Shown: in pieces, positions 8,664 to 15,938 of the stretch
Position numbering within the stretch: position 1 is the first letter of the stretch
How the letters are laid out: each line of letters opens with the position of its first letter
Assembly: GCA_003388505.1 (NCBI GenBank)
Contig: QQVO01000021.1
Location: forward strand, 62,001 to 126,000
Length of the DNA stretch: 64,000 nt
Reading direction: 5' to 3'
DNA from: Planctomycetota bacterium
GTDB lineage: Bacteria; Planctomycetota; Planctomycetia; Planctomycetales; Planctomycetaceae
Translations under genes and position numbers: made by a program
The notes under the pieces: generated by a model
Databases searched by the model: none
What the model was told of the DNA's origin: nothing
Seen by the model: only the letters and a program-made list of their open reading frames with translations

Positions 8664-10357
8664 CCGATTCCCGGGCATCGACCGACCGCGACGACGCGGA
8701 GCAGGAGCAGCGGCTCTTCGCTCTGCTCGATGGCTATCTGGAGTCGGTTCGCTCCGGGGAATGCGACCCCGAATCGCAGACGCCCCCCGAGGAACTGCTC
8801 GAGGCGTTCCCCGAACTGGGACAGCTTCTGGATTGCATCGATTCGCTGGAGTCGGCCGGCCAGGAGTGGAATCCCCCGGAGGTGTCCTCGCCCTCAGCGG
8901 AATCGGGAGAGGATCAGGAGACTGTCTGCGCCGGCAGTGTTACGGGCGGCAGCAGCCTGCAGCAATTGCCGTGCAGGTTCGGAAACTACGAATTGCAGGA
9001 GATCATCGGCCGCGGCGGCATGGGGGTCGTCTATCGGGCGCGGCACGTTTCACTCGACTCGTTCGTCGCCATCAAGCTGATTCGGGCCAACCAGCTCGCC
9101 ACTCAGGACGAACTCAAGCGTTTCTATCAGGAGGCGCGGGCGGCGGCAGGGCTGCGTCACTCGCACATCGTCAAGGTGCACGATGTGGGAGAATACGAGG
9201 GCCAGCACTATCTCGCGATGGATCTCGTTGAGGGTGATGACCTCTCCCAGATGATCGCGCCCGGTCGGCCACTTTCAGGTGAGCGGGCCGCCGAGATCAT
9301 GGCGGAAGTCGCTCGCGCGGTTCACTATCTGCATCAACATGACATCGTGCACCGCGACCTCAAGCCGTCGAACATATTGATCGACGCCGACGGCGAGCCG
9401 CACCTGACCGACTTCGGGCTGGCGAAGCTGCTTTCGGCCGACAGCCGGGAGACGACCACCGGAACGATCATCGGCACGCCGAGCTACATGGCGCCGGAGC
9501 AGGCGGGTGGACACTCATCACGGGTGACGCCCCTGAGCGACGTCTACAGCCTCGGGGCAATCCTGTATGAACTGCTGACCGGCCAGCCTGTCTTTCGGGA
9601 AGAGAACCCGCTCGACACATTGCTCTGCGTGCTGGAGCGCGAGCCCCAACTCCCTCGATCGCTCAATGCGGCGATCCCGACGGAACTTGAGCAGATTTGC
9701 CTGCGTTGTCTGGAGAAGGCGCCGGAGCGGCGTTACGCGTCGGCGCTGGACGTCGCTGAGGATCTTGAGCGGTATCTGCAGTCCGAGCCGCTGCAACTCC
9801 CGGCCGTCAGTCTCGGGCATCGGTTGCGAAGATGGGGCCGCAGAAAGCCGGCGTTCGCCTCACGGTCGCTCGGGCTGACATTCATCGCAGTGATCGTGCA
9901 GGGCAACTATCTGATCGACGGCGCGGGAGCAGTCCACCACTGGTCGATCATGGGCGTATTGCTGACTTGGGGAGCGTTGTCTTACCTCCTGCAGCGGTTG
10001 CTGTCGGCCGACTACGCCCCGCGTTCTGTGGAATTCGCCTGGGCGACCGTCGACGCGGTTCTGTTCACCGCGCTGCTGCTGCTGGCGAACGGCCCGCCGT
10101 CGAGTTTGCTGGCCGGCTATCCGTTGCTGATTGCGGCTGCCGGGCTCTGGTTCCGTGTGCGGCTGGTGTTCTTCATGACCGGCGTGTGTCTGGCGGGTTT
10201 TCTCGTGGTTTCGGCACTGCGCACGCCGCCGGATCAGCCCGGCCATTATCCCGGAATCGTCGGGGCGATCCTGCTCGTCATGGGTGGCATCGTGGCGTAC
10301 CAGGTTCGACGCATTCGCGTTCTCAGCCGCTACTTCGAACGCCGCGCATCCCGTTAA
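8654..10357 (+). CDS. Membrane-bound Ser/Thr protein kinase (PknB/Hanks type)
   Basis: A 567-residue kinase counted from ATG 8654, which overlaps the ECF stop by 10 bases and gives translational coupling. Residues 1-105 are an acidic soluble leader. The kinase domain follows: glycine loop GRGGMG at about 119-124, VAIK lysine near 141, HRDLKPSN at about 233, DFG at 253-255 and APE at about 280. All catalytic residues are present. From about 415 onward come several hydrophobic segments (for example FTALLLLANG, LVFFMTGVCLAGFLVVSAL), probably four to six membrane helices with no sensor domain after them. The likely partner is the adjacent sigma factor, inferred from overlap. The frame extends to 8603 but that start is less likely. 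Confidence 0.92.
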   Translation: MSLTDSRASTDRDDAEQEQRLFALLDGYLESVRSGECDPESQTPPEELLEAFPELGQLLDCIDSLESAGQEWNPPEVSSPSAESGEDQETVCAGSVTGGSSLQQLPCRFGNYELQEIIGRGGMGVVYRARHVSLDSFVAIKLIRANQLATQDELKRFYQEARAAAGLRHSHIVKVHDVGEYEGQHYLAMDLVEGDDLSQMIAPGRPLSGERAAEIMAEVARAVHYLHQHDIVHRDLKPSNILIDADGEPHLTDFGLAKLLSADSRETTTGTIIGTPSYMAPEQAGGHSSRVTPLSDVYSLGAILYELLTGQPVFREENPLDTLLCVLEREPQLPRSLNAAIPTELEQICLRCLEKAPERRYASALDVAEDLERYLQSEPLQLPAVSLGHRLRRWGRRKPAFASRSLGLTFIAVIVQGNYLIDGAGAVHHWSIMGVLLTWGALSYLLQRLLSADYAPRSVEFAWATVDAVLFTALLLLANGPPSSLLAGYPLLIAAAGLWFRVRLVFFMTGVCLAGFLVVSALRTPPDQPGHYPGIVGAILLVMGGIVAYQVRRIRVLSRYFERRASR

Positions 10358-10553
10358 GTGTTTCTCCGAAACGACTTACAGGCTTCAGTGGATTCCGTCG
10401 CGATGAGCGTTGTGCCGCGTCCAGCCTCGTGGCCACTCGAGTCCGCCGCGAACCGGCCCGCTCCCGAATGCGCAGATTCTCCGAGGGGTTCCGAATGATC
10501 GGGGACGCGACGGTGCGATTGGTCAACGTGGGTGGAATGGCGGGGGACCGGTG

Positions 10554-10582
10554 TTGAGGCGGTGTTGATTCGTCGTTATAGT
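10554..10582 (+). promoter_or_regulatory. Sigma-70-like promoter of the fab-like cluster
   Basis: TTGAGG (10554-10559) and TATAGT (10577-10582) are separated by 17 bases. A start near 10589 lies downstream of the in-frame ATG 10532, so the dehydratase probably begins at GTG 10634. The preceding stretch from the kinase stop (10358-10553) shows no gene. Confidence 0.5.
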
Positions 10583-10633
10583 GTGCCGTTTCGTGACTTA
10601 CGGGATCAGTACCTTACAGAGGCGGACGTCGAC

Positions 10634-11116
10634 GTGCGGTTTTCGTTGATTGATCGCATCGATGCCATTGAGCCTGGGGAATCGGTCACGGCGCTCAAGA
10701 CTCTCTCTCTTGCCGAGGAGTACCTGGCGGACCATTTCCCCGGTTTTCCGGTGATGCCCGGCGTGCTGATGGTCGAGTCACTGGTTCAGGCCGGCGCGTG
10801 GCTGATGCGGCAGACGGAAGAGTTCCGTTACAGCGCGGTGCTGCTCAAGGAGGCGCGGGCGGTCCGGTTCAATAATTTCGTCTCGCCCGGCAAGACGTTG
10901 CGGGTGGAGTGCAAGGTCAAGGAGCGAGACGAGAAAACCTACACACTGTTGGGAAGTGGAACAGTTGAAGGAGCGTCCGCAGTCAGCGCTCGCCTGACCC
11001 TGGAACAGTTCAACCTGGCTGACCGCGATCCTTCGCTGGCGGCCTCCGACGAGCGACGCATTCAGAAACTCCGCGAACTCTTCGACGCTCTCTACCATCC
11101 GAAAACGGCGGACTGA
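10634..11116 (+). CDS. fabZ: 3-hydroxyacyl-ACP dehydratase, FabZ-like (first copy)
   Basis: A single-hotdog dehydratase of 160 residues from GTG 10634. The active-site region LADHFPGFPVMPGVLMVESL gives catalytic H34 and E48. The start was chosen because these residues then fall at exactly the same positions (34 and 48) as in the second copy at 12568, and because a promoter lies at 10554-10582; an in-frame ATG at 10532 would add 34 residues. It would remove water from 3-hydroxyacyl-ACP. The C-terminal 30 residues (from about 130) are hydrophilic and extend beyond the usual FabZ fold. It is first in a four-gene cluster with FabG, ACP and another FabZ. Confidence 0.88.
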   Translation: MRFSLIDRIDAIEPGESVTALKTLSLAEEYLADHFPGFPVMPGVLMVESLVQAGAWLMRQTEEFRYSAVLLKEARAVRFNNFVSPGKTLRVECKVKERDEKTYTLLGSGTVEGASAVSARLTLEQFNLADRDPSLAASDERRIQKLRELFDALYHPKTAD

Positions 11117-11193
11117 CATCGCTTCCCGTTGTTGCTCAGCCCAGGTTCGGGGACGGACGGCGCACGAATTCCAAGATACGAAAACGGTGCAAT

Positions 11194-11943
11194 ATGAGAC
11201 TGGCAGGCAAGGTCGCGCTGGTGACAGGCGGCACGCGCGGACTGGGCAACGCGATCGTCCGCACGCTGGCCCGCGAAGGGGCCAAGGTGGCGTTCGTTTA
11301 CCGCTCCAACAAGGATCTGGCGGACCAGGTTGTTGCGGATCTCGCAACCGACCAGCACGAGGCGATCGCGATCGCCGCCGATGTCAAAAGCAAAGAAGAC
11401 GCCGATGCCGCCGTTCAGACGGTCCTCGACAAATGGGGGCGGCTCGACATTCTGGTGAACAACGCCGGCATCATCAACGACATGCTCCTGGCGACGATGA
11501 AGCCGGAAGACTGGCAGGTCGTCATCGACACCAACCTCACGAGTGTGTTTAATTTCTGCCAGGCCGCTGTGAGGCCGATGATGTCGGAGCGCTACGGCCG
11601 CATCATCAACATGTCCAGCGTTGCGGCCGACTTCGGCAGTTCCGGCCAGGTCAATTACGCCGCGAGCAAGGGCGGAATCCAGGGATTGACGAGGTGCCTG
11701 TCGAAGGAGATCGCGCGGCGGAACATCACGGTCAATGCCGTGGCTCCCGGTTTCTGCGAGACGGAGATGACCGAAGCGGTGCGGAACGCGGCGCCGACGC
11801 TCGCCAAGAGCATTCCTCTCAAGCGATTCGGACAGCCTCAAGACGTCGCCAACGCAGTTCTCTTTCTGGCCAGCGACGAGGCGTCCTACATTACGGGCCA
11901 CGTGCTGACAGTCGACGGAGGATTGACGCTAGGGGCGATGTAG
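11194..11943 (+). CDS. fabG: 3-oxoacyl-ACP reductase, FabG-like
   Basis: A 249-residue SDR of the FabG type: TGGTRGLG at 11-18, NNAG at 89-92, catalytic Ser in NMSSVAADFG at about 141, YAASK at 155-159, and the FabG end motif ITGHVLTVDGGLTLGAM. It would reduce 3-oxoacyl-ACP with NADPH. Context between a dehydratase and an ACP gene makes FabG much more likely than a generic SDR. No strong Shine-Dalgarno is seen before ATG 11194. It is a separate lineage from the SDR at 5479, which sits with a CoA-transferase. Confidence 0.9.
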   Translation: MRLAGKVALVTGGTRGLGNAIVRTLAREGAKVAFVYRSNKDLADQVVADLATDQHEAIAIAADVKSKEDADAAVQTVLDKWGRLDILVNNAGIINDMLLATMKPEDWQVVIDTNLTSVFNFCQAAVRPMMSERYGRIINMSSVAADFGSSGQVNYAASKGGIQGLTRCLSKEIARRNITVNAVAPGFCETEMTEAVRNAAPTLAKSIPLKRFGQPQDVANAVLFLASDEASYITGHVLTVDGGLTLGAM

Positions 11944-12087
11944 CAAAGGTTCCTGAAAACACGACTTCGGTTGACGGACCTGGCTCACCGGGGTCCGTGA
12001 ACCGCGCAGGGCTGGATTCGGTGAGTCACGACGACAAGACAACGCCGCCGGGGTCGGCGGCTCATTACGAAACGGGAGAACGACACG

Positions 12088-12480
12088 ATGCCGAGTTCAG
12101 AAGAGGTCTTCGAGAAAGTCCGTGAAACGCTGGTCGACGCGTTGGGAGTCGACGATGACGAAGTCACTCCCGAGGCGACCCTGATCGGCGACCTCGGCGC
12201 TGAGTCAATTGACTTTCTCGACATTGTGTTCCGCCTCGAGAAGAACTTCGACGTACGAATTCCGCGCGGCGAACTCTTTCCGGAGAATCTGGCGTCGGCG
12301 GAATCCGGTTTCGTCGAAGACGGCGTCGTCACCGACGCCGGGGTCGCCGAACTTCGTGAGAAGATGCCGCACGCCGACGTCGACAAGTTCGCCGAAGATC
12401 CCAAGGTCGAGAACATCCAGGAGATGTTCACGGTCAACATGATCTGCAAATTCATCGAAGCGAAACTGGCCGAGTCGTAG
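12088..12480 (+). CDS. acpP: Acyl carrier protein, long variant
   Basis: A 130-residue acidic protein with the ACP core. The phosphopantetheine serine is S40 in LGAESIDFLDIVFRLE. Ordinary ACPs have about 75-85 residues; this one has an extra segment of about 50 residues (roughly 58-105, GELFPENLASAESGFVEDGV and following) before the last helix (MICKFIEAKLAES). The 144-base gap after fabG (11944-12087) shows no gene. ATG 12088 has GGGAG about ten bases upstream. It would carry acyl chains for the neighbouring FabG and FabZ proteins; a dedicated ACP for a special lipid or polyketide-like product is inferred. Confidence 0.88.
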   Translation: MPSSEEVFEKVRETLVDALGVDDDEVTPEATLIGDLGAESIDFLDIVFRLEKNFDVRIPRGELFPENLASAESGFVEDGVVTDAGVAELREKMPHADVDKFAEDPKVENIQEMFTVNMICKFIEAKLAES

Positions 12481-12567
12481 GGCCGGAGCTGCGAGTTGCT
12501 TGAGGGATGAGACCCGGTTGCCTCCAGGGACCGGGTCTCTGGCCGACTGCCTGACGCCGGGTGACGT

Positions 12568-13062
12568 ATGCGCTGGTTCTGGATTGATCGTTTCGTCGAA
12601 TTTGAGAGCGGCAAGCGCGCGAGAGCGATCAAGAACGTCTCCCTCGCCGAAGAGCATCTGCATGACCATTACCCCGGCTTCCCGGTCATGCCGGGTTCGC
12701 TGATGCTCGAAGGCATGGCCCAGACGGGCGGCATTCTGCTCGGTGAAACTCACAACTTCGAGCATATCGTCATTCTGGCGAAGGTCCCCAAGGTCACCTA
12801 CCACAGTTGGGCCTGTCCCGGCGATACCCTCACCTACTCGGCGGAGCTGCTGGAGGTCCGCAAAGAGGGCGGGATCACCAAGGTCACCGCAACGTGCGGC
12901 GAGCGCCTGGTGGCCGAAGCGGAGATCGTGTTCGTGCATCTGGACGAGTCTTCCGGGGCCGCAATTCCGCAGAATGTTGATCAGAAGAACTTCGTGTTCG
13001 AACTCGGTCTGATGAGCATTCTGGACGTCGGCAAAGCGGGCGACGGCGACTCGGGCAAGTAG
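12568..13062 (+). CDS. 3-hydroxyacyl-ACP dehydratase, FabZ/FabA-like (second copy)
   Basis: A 164-residue hotdog protein starting MRWFWIDRFVEFESGKRARA. The active-site segment LHDHYPGFPVMPGSLMLEGM gives H34 and E48, the same positions as in the copy at 10634. The two copies differ clearly in the helix after the motif (MAQTGGILLGETHNFEH here, LVQAGAWLMRQTEEFRY there), so they may act on different chain lengths or form a heteromer; this is inferred. It is the last gene of the cluster, followed by a 338-base gap. Confidence 0.87.
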   Translation: MRWFWIDRFVEFESGKRARAIKNVSLAEEHLHDHYPGFPVMPGSLMLEGMAQTGGILLGETHNFEHIVILAKVPKVTYHSWACPGDTLTYSAELLEVRKEGGITKVTATCGERLVAEAEIVFVHLDESSGAAIPQNVDQKNFVFELGLMSILDVGKAGDGDSGK

Positions 13063-13211
13063 ATCTCGATCCGGAATCTGCGGGCAGCCGAGTCGTGTTG
13101 AAGTTGGGGAGCGGGCAGGGCGCTTCGAAGCTGAACGACGACGGTATGCTCAAGATCATGCGGAAAGCATGTCTGCGAAGGCGCATCGGTGAACGCGTCC
13201 ACCGACGTAGA

Positions 13212-13231
13212 CCGTCCGAAAAAACGGACGG
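13212..13231. terminator. Hairpin after the fab-like cluster
   Basis: CCGTCCG and CGGACGG form a perfect 7-base stem around an A6 loop. There is no T-run after it on the plus strand, so intrinsic termination is uncertain. It lies in the 338-base gap 13063-13400, where I see no gene; the gap otherwise holds the promoter at 13285-13314. Confidence 0.35.
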
Positions 13232-13284
13232 CTTGAGAAATCCGGAAGTTCGTCGGTCGGCGTGAAATTCCACCCACAATTGCT

Positions 13285-13314
13285 TTGAAGTCAGGCCGCT
13301 CCATGCGCTATGAT
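13285..13314 (+). promoter_or_regulatory. Sigma-70-like promoter for the PPC-domain protein
   Basis: TTGAAG (13285-13290) and TATGAT (13309-13314) are separated by 18 bases, about 87 bases before ATG 13401. Confidence 0.42.
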
Positions 13315-13400
13315 AGACGCATACGGCAACATTGATGCGTCCCCCCGTCGCCTGCTGTGTGCGACGCCCTTGCCCCACCTTTCAAGGTTCACGCCCCAGA

Positions 13401-15731
13401 ATGTCCTCTTTCTTCATTGATCGCGTCGGCGGGTTGACCAGTCGCTGCCCCCCATCGTGTGCGGCCGCCTGCCTGGCGATTCTCTTCTTGACGAACACCG
13501 GTTCGGGTCAGGCGCCGTCGATCACTGCGACGACGCCCCGCGCGATCGCGCCCGGTGAGACCCGCGACATTACAGTGACCGGCGGCAACCTGACCGGAGC
13601 AACCGAACTCTGGACGTCGTTCGGAGAACGCGCTCCGCTTTCCCCGGATGTCGAAAACAACGGCCAGGACGCCGGCCGAACGGTCTTTCGCGTTACGGCG
13701 CCCGCCGATGCAATCGGCATTCATGGAGTGCGCGTAACCACTCCCGGCGGAGTGAGCAGTCTCAAGCTGTTCGTCGTGGATGACCTGCCGACGGTCGCCG
13801 AAGCCGGAGGAAACGCGACGCCGGAAACGGCGCAGGCGGTCACGTTGCCCTGCGCCATCGACGGGTACGTCGACAACCTCTCGTGGGACTACTTCAAATT
13901 CGACGCGCAGGCGGGACAGACTGTCTCGTTTGAGGTTCTGGCGCGGCGGCTCGGCTCGCCGCTTGACCCGACCCTGACGCTCTACCGGGCGGACGGTCGT
14001 CAACTCGCCTCTCAGGACGATTCACCCGGCCTGTCGTCCGACTGCCAGTTTTCCTACACGTTCGAGGAGGCCGGCACGTACATCCTGCGGATCAACGACA
14101 TCGCCTACGCGGGTGGGGGAAATCACATCTACCGTTTGCGGATCGGTGATTTTCCCTGTGTGAACACTGCGATCCCTGCGGGTGTGCAGCGCGGTGTGCC
14201 CACAACGGTGAGTTTCGCCGGCGCCCACGCATCGGAGGCCGTTCCCGCGGAACTGAACGTACCGGCCGACTTCCCCGGTGAATGGATCAACGTCGGCACG
14301 AGGCGTCCCGGCGGACAATCGAGCGGCTTTGTGATGGTCCACGTGGGCAGCGAGCCGGAGTTTGTCGAGCAGGAGCCCAACAACACCCCTGAAGAAGCGA
14401 ACGCCGTCGCGCTCAACATGAATTTCAACGGTCGTCTTGATCAGCCGGGTGACGTCGACCGGTTTTCCTTCGACGCGACACAGGGACAGCGGTTCGAGTT
14501 CACCGGCCGGTCGCGACGGATCGGCTCACCAACCGACTTGAAGCTCTTGATTTTCGATGCCGAGGGCAAGCAACTTGCCGTCGTCGACGACAACGGCACG
14601 GACGAAGGAGTCTTGAACTTCACCTTCCCCGCCGATGGGCGGTACACGTTGGCGGTGCGAGAACTCAACAACAAGGGAGGCGGCCGCTACGGCTATCGAG
14701 TCAGGGTCGCTCCGTACCAGCCTGGGTTTACGCTTTCTGCGACGGCAGACGTCGTCAACGTACCGGCCGGCGGAGTTGCGACGATTACGGTCAACGCCCT
14801 GCGGCGCGACTACGGAGGCGCCATCGATCTCTCCCTGCAGGATCTCCCGGCAGGTCTCACGTCGCTGCCGACGCGGATCGGTCCTGGAGCGACCCTCGCT
14901 GTATTGACTGTGAAGTGCGATCCGGGCGTCGCCGGCGGTTCGCTGACCCCGGTAAAGGTGGTCGGCACGGCTCGGATCGGGGAGGCGGACGTCACGTCCG
15001 TGGCGTCGGTGAGAGCGACGCTGCAGGGCATGTGGGCCAGCACGATCCTCGTACCGGGACAGCTTCAGGAATCGGTCGCTCTGGCGGTCGCTCCCGCGAA
15101 GCCGTTGTCGCTGTCGATTGAACCTGCCGAGATCGTTTTCGGGAAAGAACTACGCGCCACCGTCAAGGTGATTGCACAACGGGGCGAAGGGATCGATGAA
15201 GCGATCCAGTTGGCTGTGATTCCTGAATCGGGAGGGCTGCCGGCCAACGTGACCGCGGAAGTCAAGCCGATCGAGAAGGGGCAGAACGAAGTGGAGATTG
15301 CCTTCGTCGGCAACGAGAACGCTCCGCTCGGCCCCTTTACCGTTGTGTTGAATGCAACGCATACGAAAGAGAACGTTGCGACGGTCGTTCCCACGCCCGG
15401 GATCGGGCTCCGTCTGGAGGCCCCGTTCAGCCTGGAACCAAACATCCCCGAGCCGAAACTGGCGGCCGGAGGAGAGTTGAAGTTCAAAGTCAAATTGGCC
15501 CGCAACCCGGCCTTCGCTGGTGAGGTGAAGTTGGCGCTGGACCAACTCCCGGCAGGCGTGACGGCGCCAGAGGTCGTGATTCCTGCCGACCAGTCTGAAG
15601 CGGAGATCACTCTCACCGCGGCTGCCGATGCGGCGAAAGGCGCGGCCAACGGAATCGTCATCAACGCCGTGGCGGTCGCGAATGCGAAGCAGACGGCAAC
15701 CGCCGCGCTGCCCGCTGTCACCGTCGAATAG
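13401..15731 (+). CDS. Secreted protein with two pre-peptidase C-terminal (PPC) domains
   Basis: A 776-residue protein from ATG 13401, which places a signal peptide at the N-terminus (hydrophobic AAACLAILFLTNTGSGQA); the frame also opens at 13332 but that adds a non-signal stretch. An IPT/Ig-like segment comes first (about 30-115). Two PPC beta-sandwich domains follow at about 125-225 (DYFKFDAQAGQTVSFEVLAR) and about 325-420 (DRFSFDATQGQRFEFTGRSR). The rest is Ig-like beta-rich repeats. No catalytic domain is visible, so it is probably a cell-surface or secreted binding/structural protein. It lies 207 bases before a DUF1549/DUF1553 gene on the same strand, a common planctomycete arrangement, and may be co-expressed with it. 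The gap 15732-15938 shows no other gene. Confidence 0.85.
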   Translation: MSSFFIDRVGGLTSRCPPSCAAACLAILFLTNTGSGQAPSITATTPRAIAPGETRDITVTGGNLTGATELWTSFGERAPLSPDVENNGQDAGRTVFRVTAPADAIGIHGVRVTTPGGVSSLKLFVVDDLPTVAEAGGNATPETAQAVTLPCAIDGYVDNLSWDYFKFDAQAGQTVSFEVLARRLGSPLDPTLTLYRADGRQLASQDDSPGLSSDCQFSYTFEEAGTYILRINDIAYAGGGNHIYRLRIGDFPCVNTAIPAGVQRGVPTTVSFAGAHASEAVPAELNVPADFPGEWINVGTRRPGGQSSGFVMVHVGSEPEFVEQEPNNTPEEANAVALNMNFNGRLDQPGDVDRFSFDATQGQRFEFTGRSRRIGSPTDLKLLIFDAEGKQLAVVDDNGTDEGVLNFTFPADGRYTLAVRELNNKGGGRYGYRVRVAPYQPGFTLSATADVVNVPAGGVATITVNALRRDYGGAIDLSLQDLPAGLTSLPTRIGPGATLAVLTVKCDPGVAGGSLTPVKVVGTARIGEADVTSVASVRATLQGMWASTILVPGQLQESVALAVAPAKPLSLSIEPAEIVFGKELRATVKVIAQRGEGIDEAIQLAVIPESGGLPANVTAEVKPIEKGQNEVEIAFVGNENAPLGPFTVVLNATHTKENVATVVPTPGIGLRLEAPFSLEPNIPEPKLAAGGELKFKVKLARNPAFAGEVKLALDQLPAGVTAPEVVIPADQSEAEITLTAAADAAKGAANGIVINAVAVANAKQTATAALPAVTVE

Positions 15732-15938
15732 GTTACTTTACTTCCTGGGAATCGTTGCACCTGAGTCAAGTTTCAGCGGCGGGCGGGAGCGGGTTCTCGC
15801 TTCCGAGTGGTCGCTCGTACGGTTCGAGGCCCTGCCTCGTAGAGACGTTTTGAATTGCAGACACTACAATTGAAGAGCGGGATCCCGACGCCGTTCGGGT
15901 TCCCACAATCAATGAGACAGCTCATCGAGGAGTCGAGC

